From assembly GCF_042850945.1 (NCBI RefSeq), contig NZ_AP031496.1, positions 1,674,001-1,738,000 of the forward strand: a stretch of 64,000 bases of DNA, in the 5' to 3' direction. Below, piece by piece: positions 8,735 to 17,255 of this stretch (position 1 is the stretch's first letter; every line of letters begins with the position of its first letter). The position numbers and the translations under genes are program-made. The DNA comes from Halioxenophilus aromaticivorans. Lineage in GTDB: Bacteria; Pseudomonadota; Gammaproteobacteria; Pseudomonadales; Cellvibrionaceae. The notes below the pieces were generated by a model. It did not search any database. It was not told the origin of the DNA and was given only the letters and a program-made list of their open reading frames with translations.

Positions 8735-8752
8735 TGGCTAGCCGTGTTGTAT

Positions 8753-9427
8753 TCAGCTTGGGCTAAGCCGCACAAATGGGTTGATGAGCCTGCCCAACAA
8801 GCCGGTGAACTTCAACGGTGCGTCTAGTACGGTGAAACACAGGCAGTCTGTATCAGCCGTGGCCGAGGGCGTGTGCACTTCACCGGGCTGGTTATGCAGG
8901 AAGTCCCCTGCCTGGTACACACCGTGGTGGTCGGAAAATGCCCCCTTCAACACGATGGTAAACTCGTTACCGTTGTGGTCGTGTTCCAAAACCCTACCGC
9001 CAGCGGCGATTTTTATCAACGACACCTGGCACCGACTTTGGCCCGTGGCTAGGTTGGTCATCTTCATGCTGGGAGATAGCCGCTGCCATTTCAGCTCGGC
9101 CGGGTTGCCGATCAACTTAGCCACCAGTGGCGGCATGGTTTTCTTTAACCGGGGGCTAGTCGAAGCTGCTGGTGCTGGCTTGCTCACCGGCGGCGGAGCT
9201 TCGCCGTCTATACGGTTAAAAATCTTATCCAAGGCGTTTGCCTCAACCGTAGCCGGTGGTGTTTGCGTATCCAGCATAGCGCCACCCAGTTGGTTCAAGG
9301 CGCGTACCTGAGCCCTGCACTGCTCGCAGAAGTGCAAATGCACGGCAATGCCCATAGATTGTCCCACGCTCATACTGCCGGCGGCGTACTCGGCCAGGAG
9401 CGTGGAATCAGGATGGTGTTGAATCAT
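8753..9427 (-). CDS. chrR: ChrR-type cupin anti-sigma factor
   Basis: Zinc-dependent anti-sigma factor paired with the ECF sigma gene immediately upstream. The N-terminal domain has the zinc anti-sigma signature H30-x3-C34-x2-C37 (HLHFCEQC). A Pro/Ala linker leads to a C-terminal cupin with HDHNGNEF and a later GEVHTP, the second metal-binding domain of ChrR. In Rhodobacter sphaeroides, ChrR holds RpoE until singlet oxygen releases it. The ATG at 9427 overlaps the sigma stop as ATGA, so translation is coupled. Confidence 0.92.
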   Translation of the reverse strand: MIQHHPDSTLLAEYAAGSMSVGQSMGIAVHLHFCEQCRAQVRALNQLGGAMLDTQTPPATVEANALDKIFNRIDGEAPPPVSKPAPAASTSPRLKKTMPPLVAKLIGNPAELKWQRLSPSMKMTNLATGQSRCQVSLIKIAAGGRVLEHDHNGNEFTIVLKGAFSDHHGVYQAGDFLHNQPGEVHTPSATADTDCLCFTVLDAPLKFTGLLGRLINPFVRLSPS

Positions 9428-10020
9428 TGTTGAACCCTGTTGGCTCGGTTGCCAACTAATATTTCCAGTTTCTTGAGTGCTAATCTTACACGGGATTTTA
9501 CCGTACCCAAGGGGAGAGACAGCTCTTGTGCCGCCTCTACGTGGGTTTTGCCCTCTACAAACACCTTGTTTATTACCTTCAGTTGCTCTGGCGGTAACGT
9601 GCTGCAAGCTGCTTTGATGACATCGGCGTCGCGTATCCTTTGTAGGTGCGTTACGGGTGTTGCTTCATCCTCAGTATCCCAGATGTCATCGGTTTCCAGT
9701 GGCTGCGCTACATGGCGGTTTCCCCGTCGTAGCAGATCAATGCGACAATTGCGCGCCAAAGTATATATCCAAGTGCTGGCCGAGGCTTTGCGAGGATCAA
9801 AAGTACCGGCTTTCTGCCACACCTTGATCATCACCTCTTGTACTAATTCATCAGCCAGGCTAGAGGACTGGTTAGAGACTGGCTTTGCCAAGCAAAAGCC
9901 TTTAATAAGTGGCGCAAAGTGCTCAAACAACTCAGCAAATGCTTTCCGATCTTGCTGGTTAGCCACTCGCTGTAACAGTAGGCTCCAGTTATCGTCACGG
10001 TTCGTTGGTTCTGGCGTCAT
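9424..10020 (-). CDS. ECF sigma factor of the RpoE/ChrR (ECF11-like) group
   Basis: A 198-residue group IV sigma factor with region 2 (ADELVQEVMIKVWQKAGTFDP, STWIYTLARNCRIDLLRR) and region 4 (LPPEQLKVINKVFVEGKTHVEAAQELSLPLGTVKSRVRLAL). Encoded directly before and overlapping the ChrR-type anti-sigma gene. It should direct RNA polymerase to promoters such as the TGATCT-N18-TAG pair found on both sides of this intergenic region. The ATG at 10020 gives the family-length protein; 31 upstream in-frame codons are unlikely to be translated. A response to singlet oxygen or photo-oxidative stress is inferred from the ChrR partner. Confidence 0.93.
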   Translation of the reverse strand: MTPEPTNRDDNWSLLLQRVANQQDRKAFAELFEHFAPLIKGFCLAKPVSNQSSSLADELVQEVMIKVWQKAGTFDPRKASASTWIYTLARNCRIDLLRRGNRHVAQPLETDDIWDTEDEATPVTHLQRIRDADVIKAACSTLPPEQLKVINKVFVEGKTHVEAAQELSLPLGTVKSRVRLALKKLEILVGNRANRVQQ

Positions 10021-10148
10021 TGAGCGCTCGCGTTGTTTGGTTTTTTGCTCGTGGGTGTCACAAGGCGACCCAATCGAGCTGACGTTGTTGCTCCGTAATG
10101 ATGAGGCTAGCACGGGCGATCTCCTTTGTCCTCAGTCAGGTATGCGGG

Positions 10149-10178
10149 TTACTACGGCAGCTCTGGTAGGCCAGATCA
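10149..10178 (-). promoter_or_regulatory. Candidate ECF promoter for the sigma/chrR operon
   Basis: Read on the minus strand: TGATCT (10178-10173), 18-bp spacer, TAGTAA (10154-10149), preceded by G and with CG just before TAG. The same arrangement occurs divergently at 10325-10354. TGATC at -35 matches what is known of RpoE-ChrR promoters, so autoregulation is likely. Confidence 0.65.
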
Positions 10179-10324
10179 CTACAAGTGGTGGTTTCAATCG
10201 CGTCGTGTGTCTCGGCTGGAGCACTGGTTATAGCGGTAGATTTAGCCGTGGTCGGGGAATTTAAAGCGGGCTGCGAAGGTCTTAAATCCGCTAATAGAGT
10301 GATATTGAAACCTCCGATCGCAGG

Positions 10325-10354
10325 TGATCTAGGCGCAGGGGGGTGGCGTAGATA
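10325..10354 (+). promoter_or_regulatory. Candidate ECF promoter for the NTF2-like/SDR genes
   Basis: TGATCT (10325-10330), 18-bp spacer, TAGATA (10349-10354), with G before the first element and CG before TAG, as in the divergent copy. Transcription would start near 10360, leaving a short leader before the ATG at 10383. Confidence 0.65.
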
Positions 10355-10382
10355 CAACTATTCAAATTTTAACGAGACGGGC

Positions 10383-10880
10383 ATGGCACATTTCGACTTT
10401 GAACAGTTCGCACGGGGTTATTCGAGCTTTGACGACCAAACGTGGCACCGGCTGAGAGTTTTGTATCATCCCGATGCTCGCTTCCGCGACCCGGTGCACG
10501 ACATCCGAGGTCATGAGCAGATCGAGCGCTATTTTGATGATATGGCGCAGGCTGCGCAGGATTGCGCCTTCACGCTTAACGAGCCGGTGATCCGCGACGA
10601 TACCGTCGTCGTTGAATGGCAGATGATCTTCACTAGCAAAAATCTGAATAAAGGGCGGCCCATTACGGTGGATGGGATCAGCCGGCTACGCACGGAAAAC
10701 GGTCTCATTGTTGAGCACCGAGATTATTACGACCTGGGCCAAATGTTGTACGAGAACGTCCCATTGCTGGGCCGCATCATACGGTGGCTCAAGGGCCGCT
10801 TGGCGGGCAGTACAAACGGCCAAGAGTCAGATGGTATTGACGAATCTGTGGCTACAGAGGGCTTGGTCCGTGGCAAGTAG
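10383..10880 (+). CDS. NTF2-like (SnoaL-type) protein of the ChrR regulon
   Basis: A 165-residue small alpha+beta-barrel protein. Recognisable are LRVLYHPDARFRDPVHDIRGHEQIERYF and VVVEWQMIF, followed by DGISRLRTENGLIVEHRDYYD; proteins of this type regularly accompany chrR-linked lipid genes. Its role is unknown; the fold binds small hydrophobic ligands in other families. The start ATG is 29 nt after the predicted ECF -10 element. The stop overlaps the GTG start of the next gene by 11 nt, so the two are coupled. Confidence 0.85.
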   Translation: MAHFDFEQFARGYSSFDDQTWHRLRVLYHPDARFRDPVHDIRGHEQIERYFDDMAQAAQDCAFTLNEPVIRDDTVVVEWQMIFTSKNLNKGRPITVDGISRLRTENGLIVEHRDYYDLGQMLYENVPLLGRIIRWLKGRLAGSTNGQESDGIDESVATEGLVRGK

Positions 10881-11652
10881 CGCTGCAGTGGTAGGCAAAA
10901 AGAACGTCTGGCTAACTGGTGCCAGCAGTGGCATCGGCAAGGCCTTAGCCGGGGAGTTGGTAAGCCAGGGCCACTTCGTGATTGCCAGTGGCCGCAACCA
11001 AAATGCGCTGGATGAACTCAAAGCCAAATACCCCAACCACGTTGAAACCCTTGCCTTTGACGCCACCAGTGATGCCGATTGGGAATCGTTGCCCGGGCGC
11101 CTAGCGCAAGTGGTGGACCAACTGGAAATGGTGGTGATGGCAGCTGGCGTATGCGATTACATTGACGCGCCGGACGCCGACGTAGAGGTTTACCGGAAAG
11201 TCTTTGAGGTTAACTTTTTTGCCGGTGTTCGCACCGTAAATTGTGCATTGCCATTTTTGGAGCGCAGCGATTTAACCCGCCAAGTTGCAGGCGTAGGTTC
11301 TTTATCGGCCCAAGCCGCGTTTACCCGCGCTCAGGCCTATGGTGCCTCTAAGTCTGCGCTGGAATATTGGCTTGAGTGCCAAAGGTTGGACTTATCAGCC
11401 CGTGAGATATCGGTGACGGTTATTTCTCCGGGGTTTGTTGACACACCCATGACCGAGCAGAACGACTTTTCCATGCCAGGAAAAATTTCCGCAGAGCAAG
11501 CCGCACAGATCATCGCCCAAGGGTTAGAGGACAAAAAGATGTATATCCGATTCCCCAAACGACTGTACTGGCCGTTACGCCTGGCCCGCTGGGTGCCGGG
11601 CCTTTGGTTTGGCTGGTTGGCGGATAAAATTCAGCGGCGAGACGATTTGTAA
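10870..11652 (+). CDS. Short-chain dehydrogenase/reductase of the ChrR-linked lipid cluster
   Basis: A 260-residue NAD(P)-dependent oxidoreductase. Glycine motif TGASSGIG (residues 16-23) and catalytic YxxxK (Y157, K161 in YGASK) are intact. I choose GTG 10870 because AGAGG lies about 10 nt upstream and the N terminus then fits the family; it overlaps the NTF2-like gene by 11 nt. The C terminus (RFPKRLYWPLRLARWVPGLWFGWL) is hydrophobic/basic and may touch the membrane, which suits a lipid substrate. The exact substrate cannot be read from sequence. Confidence 0.88.
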   Translation: MASSAAVVGKKNVWLTGASSGIGKALAGELVSQGHFVIASGRNQNALDELKAKYPNHVETLAFDATSDADWESLPGRLAQVVDQLEMVVMAAGVCDYIDAPDADVEVYRKVFEVNFFAGVRTVNCALPFLERSDLTRQVAGVGSLSAQAAFTRAQAYGASKSALEYWLECQRLDLSAREISVTVISPGFVDTPMTEQNDFSMPGKISAEQAAQIIAQGLEDKKMYIRFPKRLYWPLRLARWVPGLWFGWLADKIQRRDDL

Positions 11653-11841
11653 AATTCCATTGGTAATCGACTAGAATTATTGTGGTTGGTTAACAACGGC
11701 AGAATATTCGAAACACGATGTTGCGCTGGACACCTACTACACAATTGGATTCTATAAGAAATAAACATCCGTAGCTTTTATTTCGATTGCACGAAGCGTC
11801 AAGGACGCTGTTTTAAGGTAACAACCAGCTAGGAACAAAGC

Positions 11842-13164
11842 ATGACGGCAGCACCCCAGGGCATTGTGAACAAACCAAAAATTGCCATTATTGGCACCGG
11901 CATCGCCGGTCTCACCGCGGCCTATCGCCTGCAGCAGCGTGCTAGCCTTACGGTGTTTGAAGCCGCAAATAGGATCGGAGGTCACACTGCAACCGTTGAC
12001 GTTAATCACGACGGCGAGGCCTTGGCTATAGACACAGGTTTCATTGTTTTTAATGATTGGACCTATCCAAGGTTTAAGCAGCTACTGTCGGAATTAAACG
12101 TTGAGTACCAGCCCTCTAGCATGGGTTTCAGCGTCACCTGCGAACGCACAGGCCTGGAGTACTCGGGCGAGAATTTTGCCACCTTGTTTGCTCAAAAGCG
12201 GCGCTTTTTTGATGTTAAATACTGGCGCTTTTTGATCGACATTGTGCGCTTTAACAAAAACGCGCTAGCGGCGCTGGAAAAAGGCGAGTTGGACGACAAC
12301 CAAACTTTGGAGCAGTTTTTAGAGCAAGGGAAATATAGCCAACAATTTGCCACCCATTATTTGGTGCCGATGGCTTCGGCCATCTGGTCGAAGTCGTCTG
12401 CAGATAGCCTGCAGATGCCGGTGCGTTTCTTTGCCGCCTTTTTTAAAAACCATGGTCTTTTAAGTGTTAATGACCGTCCTACATGGCACGTTATTAAAGG
12501 CGGCTCCCGCGCTTATCTAGAGCCAATAACGCGCGGCTTTAAAAGTAACATTCGGCTTAACGCCCAGGTAACCAACGTGCGCCGAACTGAGCAAGGTGTC
12601 AGTTTGCAAGTAGATGGTGTGACGCAGTATTTTGACCAGGTTATCTTTGCCTGCCACAGCGACCAAGCGCTTGCCTGCCTCGGTGATGCCAGCGAGCAGG
12701 AGCGCTCGGTACTGGAAGCCATTGAATATCAAAACAACGATGTTGTATTGCATTGGGATGCTGCTCTGCTGCCCCATAAAAAGGCTTGTTGGTCTAGCTG
12801 GAATTACCGCATTACCCAGGGTGGAGGAGACGGCTGCTGGCAAGATAAAGCCGTGCTGACCTACGATATGAATCTCCTACAGGGCCTTGTTAGCGACACC
12901 ACCTATTGCGTTACCCTAAACCATACCGCCGCCATCGACCCAGATAAAATTTTGCGTACATTTCAATACGCGCACCCCAGGTTCACCCGTGAGGCAGTGG
13001 CTGCTCAGCAACGCTGGCCGGAAATCAACGGCGTCAATAACACTTGGTTTTGCGGCGCTTGGTGGGCCAACGGCTTTCATGAAGACGGTGTGGTCAGTGG
13101 TGAACGAGTCGCCAGTGCGTTGGTAAAACAGTTGGCCTCGGCCAAAGCTGCGGTCACTAAGTAG
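11842..13164 (+). CDS. FAD-dependent amine-oxidase-type oxidoreductase
   Basis: A 440-residue flavoprotein with the N-terminal dinucleotide fold (IIGTGIAGLTAAYRL, residues 17-31) followed by FEAANRIGGHT, typical of the flavin amine oxidase/desaturase family. The motif near the C terminus (NNTWFCGAWWANGFHEDGVVSGERVA) is the second FAD-binding segment. Next to DUF1365 and a CFA-synthase-like gene, this family probably oxidises or desaturates fatty acyl chains; related genes serve furan fatty acid formation in R. sphaeroides. Starts at ATG 11842 with AGGAA upstream, 189 nt after the SDR. Confidence 0.9.
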   Translation: MTAAPQGIVNKPKIAIIGTGIAGLTAAYRLQQRASLTVFEAANRIGGHTATVDVNHDGEALAIDTGFIVFNDWTYPRFKQLLSELNVEYQPSSMGFSVTCERTGLEYSGENFATLFAQKRRFFDVKYWRFLIDIVRFNKNALAALEKGELDDNQTLEQFLEQGKYSQQFATHYLVPMASAIWSKSSADSLQMPVRFFAAFFKNHGLLSVNDRPTWHVIKGGSRAYLEPITRGFKSNIRLNAQVTNVRRTEQGVSLQVDGVTQYFDQVIFACHSDQALACLGDASEQERSVLEAIEYQNNDVVLHWDAALLPHKKACWSSWNYRITQGGGDGCWQDKAVLTYDMNLLQGLVSDTTYCVTLNHTAAIDPDKILRTFQYAHPRFTREAVAAQQRWPEINGVNNTWFCGAWWANGFHEDGVVSGERVASALVKQLASAKAAVTK

Positions 13165-13181
13165 GGGCTGCTAGTAGTATT

Positions 13182-13976
13182 ATGACCACGGATAATATCC
13201 CTTCTCCCTCTCACAGCGCCATTTACACCGGCACTGTGTGGCACCGCCGGCATCAACCCAAAGCACATGAATTCAGTTACCGCGTGTACATGGCGTACCT
13301 TGATTTGGACGAGCTGTCTGAGGTTTTTAGCCGCAGTAAATACTGGTCTTTGGATGCCCGAGGTCGCTTATGGCCGCCGGTGCAATTTAGGCGAGAAGAT
13401 TTCTTCACCGACGATGATGCGTCCCTGAGCGAATCCGTTAGGCGCTGGCTTCAGCAGCAAACCGGGCGCTACCCCAATGGGCCAATTCGAATGTTGGCCA
13501 ACCTGCGTTGCTTTGGTTATTTGATAAACCCAATTGTGTGTTACTACGTATTTGATGACAGTGCGCAGCGTGTCGAATACGTCATTGCCGAAGTGACCAG
13601 TACGCCCTGGCAGGAGCGTATTCAATATTTGGTGCCCGTGCCAGCCAGTGGCCAGGTGGAAGCCTACGAGTTCGATAAATCCATGCATGTTTCACCGTTT
13701 CACCCAATGGACATGAAATACGTATGGGGTGGCTCCACACCATGCGACCAGCTGCATGTGAGTATCGATAACAAGCGCAATGGGGAGTGTGTGTTCCAGG
13801 CCAAAATGGCACTGAACCGGCTGCCCATGACGGCTAAAAATCAACGCAAGATGGTGCATCGTTTTCCGTTGATGACGTTAAAAGTAGCGGCGGCCATTTA
13901 TTGGCAGGCGCTGAAGTTGTTTGTTAAACGGGTGCCTGTACAGCCGCATCCGAAATCGATTGTGAGGAACGGATGA
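13182..13976 (+). CDS. DUF1365 protein
   Basis: A 264-residue protein that almost always lies between the flavin oxidoreductase and a CFA-synthase-like gene. Family features seen are AIYTGTVWHRRHQPKAHEFSYRVYMAYLDLDE at the N terminus, LRCFGYLINPIVCYYVFD, and KSMHVSPFHPMDMKYVW. No catalytic mechanism is established; it is soluble with basic ends. It is 17 nt after the flavoprotein gene and overlaps the next gene by 4 nt (ATGA). Its order in the cluster suggests a role in modifying membrane fatty acids. Confidence 0.9.
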   Translation: MTTDNIPSPSHSAIYTGTVWHRRHQPKAHEFSYRVYMAYLDLDELSEVFSRSKYWSLDARGRLWPPVQFRREDFFTDDDASLSESVRRWLQQQTGRYPNGPIRMLANLRCFGYLINPIVCYYVFDDSAQRVEYVIAEVTSTPWQERIQYLVPVPASGQVEAYEFDKSMHVSPFHPMDMKYVWGGSTPCDQLHVSIDNKRNGECVFQAKMALNRLPMTAKNQRKMVHRFPLMTLKVAAAIYWQALKLFVKRVPVQPHPKSIVRNG

Positions 13977-15247
13977 AAGCCATAAGCATAGATGAAACAA
14001 AACCCGCCAGCCGACAAACCCATCGCCGTTGGCTGGATAACATGGCTAAAGATCTCATTTTTGATCTGTTTAAGCAGTTGACCGTAGGCCGGTTGACCAT
14101 CAGTGAAGGCAACGAAACATATACCTTTGGGCAAGATGCACAGCTCGCCGAGGTCAACGCCCATATTGTTGTTCATCAACCTTGGGCCTACCGGCAGGTG
14201 TTATTCAACGGTTCCATAGGTTCCGGTGAGGCCTATATGCAGCGCGGGTGGAGTTCGCCGGACTTACTCCAGGTAATTCGTATTTTTGTACGCAATCAAA
14301 AAACGCTGGTCAAAATGGATAACCGTGTCACCAAGCTTAAAGGCATTTTTTGCTGGGCGTTTCATAAAATGAACAGCAACACGGTGAGCGGCTCGCAGAA
14401 TAATATCGCCGCGCACTACGACTTGAGTAACGAATTTTTTGGTTTGTTTTTGGACCCCTGGCGCATGTATTCCGCCGCGGTTTTTGACACGCCCGGGTGT
14501 ACCTTGGAGCAGGCGTCAGTTAAAAAATTGGACCAAGTGTGCCGTGCATTAAAACTGAGTGAAAGTGACCACTTACTGGAGATTGGCACCGGCTGGGGCG
14601 GCCTTGCTATATACGCCGCAAAACGTTTCGGTTGCCGAGTCACCACCACGACCATTTCCCAGCAGCAATATGAGTACGCTAAAGATTGGGTTGCTAAAGA
14701 GGGGTTAAATGAAAAAATCACTTTGTTAAAGCAAGACTACCGTTTGCTGGAAGGCGAGTTCGACAAGCTGGTGTCTATTGAAATGATTGAGGCGGTAGGG
14801 CACGAGTATTACGCGACTTTTTTTAACAAGTGTTCAGATTTGCTTAAGCCGGATGGCCTGATGTTACTGCAATCCATCACCATAGCGGATCAGAACTACT
14901 ACCAAGCAAAGAAATCCGTGGATTTTATTCAGCGCTATATATTCCCCGGCGGTGCGTTACCCTCGGTGGAGGTGTTGGCAAAAAATGTGCGCAAGCATAC
15001 CGACATGCAAATAGTATCACTCACCGATATCACCGAGGATTACGCCAAAACTCTGGCGATTTGGCGCGAGCGGTTTTGGGCCAATATCGATCGGGTGCGT
15101 AGCATGGGTTTTGACGGTGTCTTTGAGCGCATGTGGGAGTTCTATCTGGCCTATTGCGAAGGAGGATTCAAAGAGCGCGCCATTGGTACAGTGCAGGTGT
15201 TAGTGGCTAAACCTGATGCTCGCAACCTGCCACACTTTATCGGATAA
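13973..15247 (+). CDS. SAM-dependent cyclopropane-fatty-acid-synthase-like methyltransferase
   Basis: A 424-residue methyltransferase of the CFA synthase family. Visible: NNIAAHYDLSNEFFGLFLD, the SAM-binding EIGTGWGGLAIYAA near residues 203-216, and the bicarbonate/active-site region SIEMIEAVGHEYY. It transfers a methyl group from SAM to unsaturated acyl chains in phospholipids; the product could be a cyclopropane or, by analogy with the R. sphaeroides ChrR regulon, a methylated furan fatty acid precursor. Overlaps DUF1365 by ATGA. It is the last gene of the regulon in view. Confidence 0.92.
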   Translation: MKAISIDETKPASRQTHRRWLDNMAKDLIFDLFKQLTVGRLTISEGNETYTFGQDAQLAEVNAHIVVHQPWAYRQVLFNGSIGSGEAYMQRGWSSPDLLQVIRIFVRNQKTLVKMDNRVTKLKGIFCWAFHKMNSNTVSGSQNNIAAHYDLSNEFFGLFLDPWRMYSAAVFDTPGCTLEQASVKKLDQVCRALKLSESDHLLEIGTGWGGLAIYAAKRFGCRVTTTTISQQQYEYAKDWVAKEGLNEKITLLKQDYRLLEGEFDKLVSIEMIEAVGHEYYATFFNKCSDLLKPDGLMLLQSITIADQNYYQAKKSVDFIQRYIFPGGALPSVEVLAKNVRKHTDMQIVSLTDITEDYAKTLAIWRERFWANIDRVRSMGFDGVFERMWEFYLAYCEGGFKERAIGTVQVLVAKPDARNLPHFIG

Positions 15248-15291
15248 AGAGTGCTTTCCAATCTGCTTACTGTATACTGCCTGGCTTGTAA

Positions 15292-15321
15292 AAAGGCGCA
15301 CGAGTGTAACGCGTGCGCCAC
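15292..15321 (-). terminator. Strong hairpin, possible minus-strand terminator
   Basis: GGCGCACG / CGTGCGCC (8-bp stem, 9-nt loop). On the minus strand it is followed by TTTTT; on the plus strand no T tract follows. It lies just after the CFA-synthase-like gene, so its use is unclear. Confidence 0.45.
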
Positions 15322-15357
15322 AATAGATGATGGCCACAATAGAAGATGACAGGCCAC

Positions 15358-15375
15358 TCGGTAATAGATTACCGA
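15358..15375. repeat. Perfect palindrome TCGGTAAT-AG-ATTACCGA
   Basis: An 18-bp inverted repeat with a 2-bp centre between the CFA-synthase-like gene and the exonuclease-like gene. It could be an operator for the downstream gene; no family is recognised. Confidence 0.4.
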
Positions 15376-15509
15376 ATAGAATAATAATTGCTCATCCAGT
15401 CTGCCGTAGCGACCCGCCTGAGTTGTTTTTCACATGGATGTAAGAAGAGTTAACTATACTAACGGAACTTACTAAAACAGTGGTGCCAAGCGCCAGGCGT
15501 CTAAATACT

Positions 15510-16058
15510 ATGCAAGCCAAATCCCCCAAACGTCGTTCCTTTACTCATCGCCTTAGACCGCAAATTATCGACGTAGAAGCTTCCGGCTTTGGCTCCGACA
15601 GTTATCCCATAGAGATCGGTGTGGTGTTAGCCAATGGGCTTCGATTTTCTCGTGTTATCCGGCCGCTGCCAGATTGGAACCATTGGGATGAGCGGGCGGA
15701 AGAACTACACGGCATTAGCCAGAAGGAACTGCAACGCCACGGCCATAATCCGTTCCAAGTGGCGCGGGAGTTGAATGAGCTGCTGGCAGGGCAAACTGTG
15801 TACAGCGATGGCTGGGCGGTGGACAAGCCCTGGGTTGATAAACTGTATAACCGGTTGGCCATTGAGCGGAAATTTTTTATTAGCCCCATCGAATCTATTG
15901 TGTCTGAAAAGCAAATAGAACAGTGGAAGGGCGCTATGCAGCAGTTGGGGTCGCAAATTACGCAGCCGGCCCACCGGGCATTGAATGATGCCGTGCTTAT
16001 CCAAGAAACCTACGTGTTAACCCGCATGCAATCTAACACCGCAGACGTTATGAATTAG
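15510..16058 (+). CDS. DnaQ-like (DEDD) 3'-5' exonuclease-fold protein
   Basis: A 182-residue protein with the exonuclease fold: IIDVEASGFG carries the first D-x-E pair, HGIS the typical segment after it, and AHRALNDAVLIQE the H-x4-D motif; the middle Asp is likely in YSDGWAVDKPW. It may trim RNA or DNA; the specificity is not readable. ATG 15510 is taken as start; a GTG at 15480 is also in frame, neither with a strong ribosome site. It lies alone, after a palindrome at 15358-15375. Confidence 0.78.
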   Translation: MQAKSPKRRSFTHRLRPQIIDVEASGFGSDSYPIEIGVVLANGLRFSRVIRPLPDWNHWDERAEELHGISQKELQRHGHNPFQVARELNELLAGQTVYSDGWAVDKPWVDKLYNRLAIERKFFISPIESIVSEKQIEQWKGAMQQLGSQITQPAHRALNDAVLIQETYVLTRMQSNTADVMN

Positions 16059-16117
16059 GTGCCATTTCTAGCACTGATCCCTTAACTGAACCACGACCCC
16101 GTCTCATCTAGGCTACA

Positions 16118-16501
16118 TTAGCGCTTGCTGATTAAAATCAAATAATCGGTGATGGTTATCATCAGAACCCCCGCCAGATACGCAATCAGATCCCATTGGT
16201 TGAACCTAGCGCCCAGCAGCAGATGCCCCAGGCGGTAGTTGCGGATATGGTTTATCCAATCGGCTTGGTATAGCTGTGAGAATTCCACGGCATAGGACGT
16301 GAGTACGGCGGCAGCGGCAAGAGAAATGATGTCAGATTTTGGCAGAAGAAGCTTCCAGGCCATGTATGCTGCAGCGGCCCACAGGGCATCGCCAGGGTAG
16401 TAACCCAGAAGCTCGGGCAGTAACCAGTGGAATTTTCTTGAGGCTAGGCCCAGTGTGATTACGAATACCAAGCACAGAGCGATGCTGAATCGATTTGTCA
16501 T
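16118..16501 (-). CDS. DUF2809 membrane protein
   Basis: A 127-residue integral membrane protein with about four hydrophobic segments and the family-like stretches FHWLLPELLGYYPGDALWAAAAYMAWKLL and YAVEFSQLYQADWINHIRNYRLGHLLLGARFNQWDL. Function is unknown. The ATG at 16501 is used; upstream in-frame TTG would add seven residues. Convergent with the exonuclease-like gene. Confidence 0.8.
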   Translation of the reverse strand: MTNRFSIALCLVFVITLGLASRKFHWLLPELLGYYPGDALWAAAAYMAWKLLLPKSDIISLAAAAVLTSYAVEFSQLYQADWINHIRNYRLGHLLLGARFNQWDLIAYLAGVLMITITDYLILISKR

Positions 16502-16727
16502 GACGCCTATGTTGGTACGCAAAGCTTGTGCAGCAAAGATATGACATTGGCTGGCTGCAATGCACCCAGAGTGAGGCCATGTATTTGCGTAGAAGAGCTT
16601 TTGAGTCGAAAAATCTAGAGGCGTTGGCTGACAGCGTTTGCCGCGCTGAGATAGCGTGCGTGGTCTTAACCAGGTGCCGTTCGTTAGCTCTAAGTATAAC
16701 GTCGGTTGGCCGGGTTATCGTAGCAAC

Positions 16728-16757
16728 AAAAAAGAAAGCGTGGACCTTCCGTGATCC
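16728..16757 (-). terminator. 3' hairpin and T-rich tract of the CsrB-like RNA
   Basis: Minus strand: GGATC-ACGGAA-GGTCC stem-loop (16757-16742), then ACGC and TTTCTTTTTT. The stem is short and includes a G-U pair; the loop itself carries another GGA. The exact end is uncertain. Confidence 0.5.
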
Positions 16758-17198
16758 TAGTAGGCATCCGAGCCTAATAAATTCCATTTAGCATATGGGG
16801 TATGCCTTTACCCCGTGCTTAGCGGTGACAGTTCCTTTGTTGCTCTTCCTTGAGTCACATCCTGTGAGCAGTATCTTTGCAGCGTCTGATTCCGTCAGAT
16901 TACCTGCTTTGCATCTTGCAAAGCGCCTTCCATGTTGCCTTCCTAGGCAGCTCCCGCCGGTTCCGTTCCGTTGGGGCATTCCTTATTTGCTTAATCCTTA
17001 AGCGTACATTCCGTTGATTAGCCTGCAATCCGTGAGGCTTATTCTTCCTTGAATGTCGTCCTTGTGCGCGTAATCCTTTCGCATTCTTCCATGATATGTG
17101 GTCGTCCTTGATGCTGAGCAATCCTTGCCAGCGGCTTCCCTGTATCTTCCTGATAAACAACCAGCCTTGGTTGTTGGTCTTCCTTGCTACGTCCTTGT
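16728..17198 (-). ncRNA. Candidate CsrB/RsmZ-class regulatory RNA (CsrA/RsmA sponge)
   Basis: A roughly 470-nt minus-strand transcript is predicted. It contains 27 GGA triplets, many in loops of small perfect hairpins: TCACA-GGA-TGTGA (16855-16867, a match to the CsrA consensus ACAGGAUGU), TCTGA-CGGAA-TCAGA (16885-16899), GCCT-AGGA-AGGC (16937-16948), GCTTAAGGATTAAGC (16989-17003), AGCCT...GGA...AGGCT (17020-17039), ATTC-AAGGAA-GAAT (17041-17054), GCAA-GGA-TTGC (17118-17128) and TATC-AGGAA-GATA (17143-17155). A promoter and a GacA/UvrY-like palindrome lie just upstream, and a hairpin with a T tract closes the 3' end. Known CsrB/RsmZ RNAs titrate the translational repressor CsrA/RsmA; assignment here is from structure, not from a model search. 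Confidence 0.82.
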
Positions 17199-17204
17199 GA
17201 TGTT

Positions 17205-17233
17205 TATATTGCCCAAATGCGGCCAAACGTAAA
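17205..17233 (-). promoter_or_regulatory. Sigma-70 promoter of the CsrB-like RNA
   Basis: On the minus strand TTTACG (17233-17228), 17-bp spacer, AATATA (17210-17205). Predicted start is about 17198, just before the first GGA motifs. Confidence 0.6.
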
Positions 17234-17255
17234 AGACGCAAAATTCCTTTCTTTT

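Larger units (their letters stand above)
10021..10382. other. Divergent intergenic region of the ECF regulon
   Basis: 362 bp between the sigma gene (minus) and the NTF2-like gene (plus). It holds the two matched ECF promoters. No credible gene was found; open frames crossing it lack ribosome sites. Confidence 0.7.

Noticed and set aside
16528..16791. An 87-codon plus-strand frame
   Set aside because: No ribosome site and no recognisable motif; it overlaps the 3' end of the candidate RNA on the other strand.
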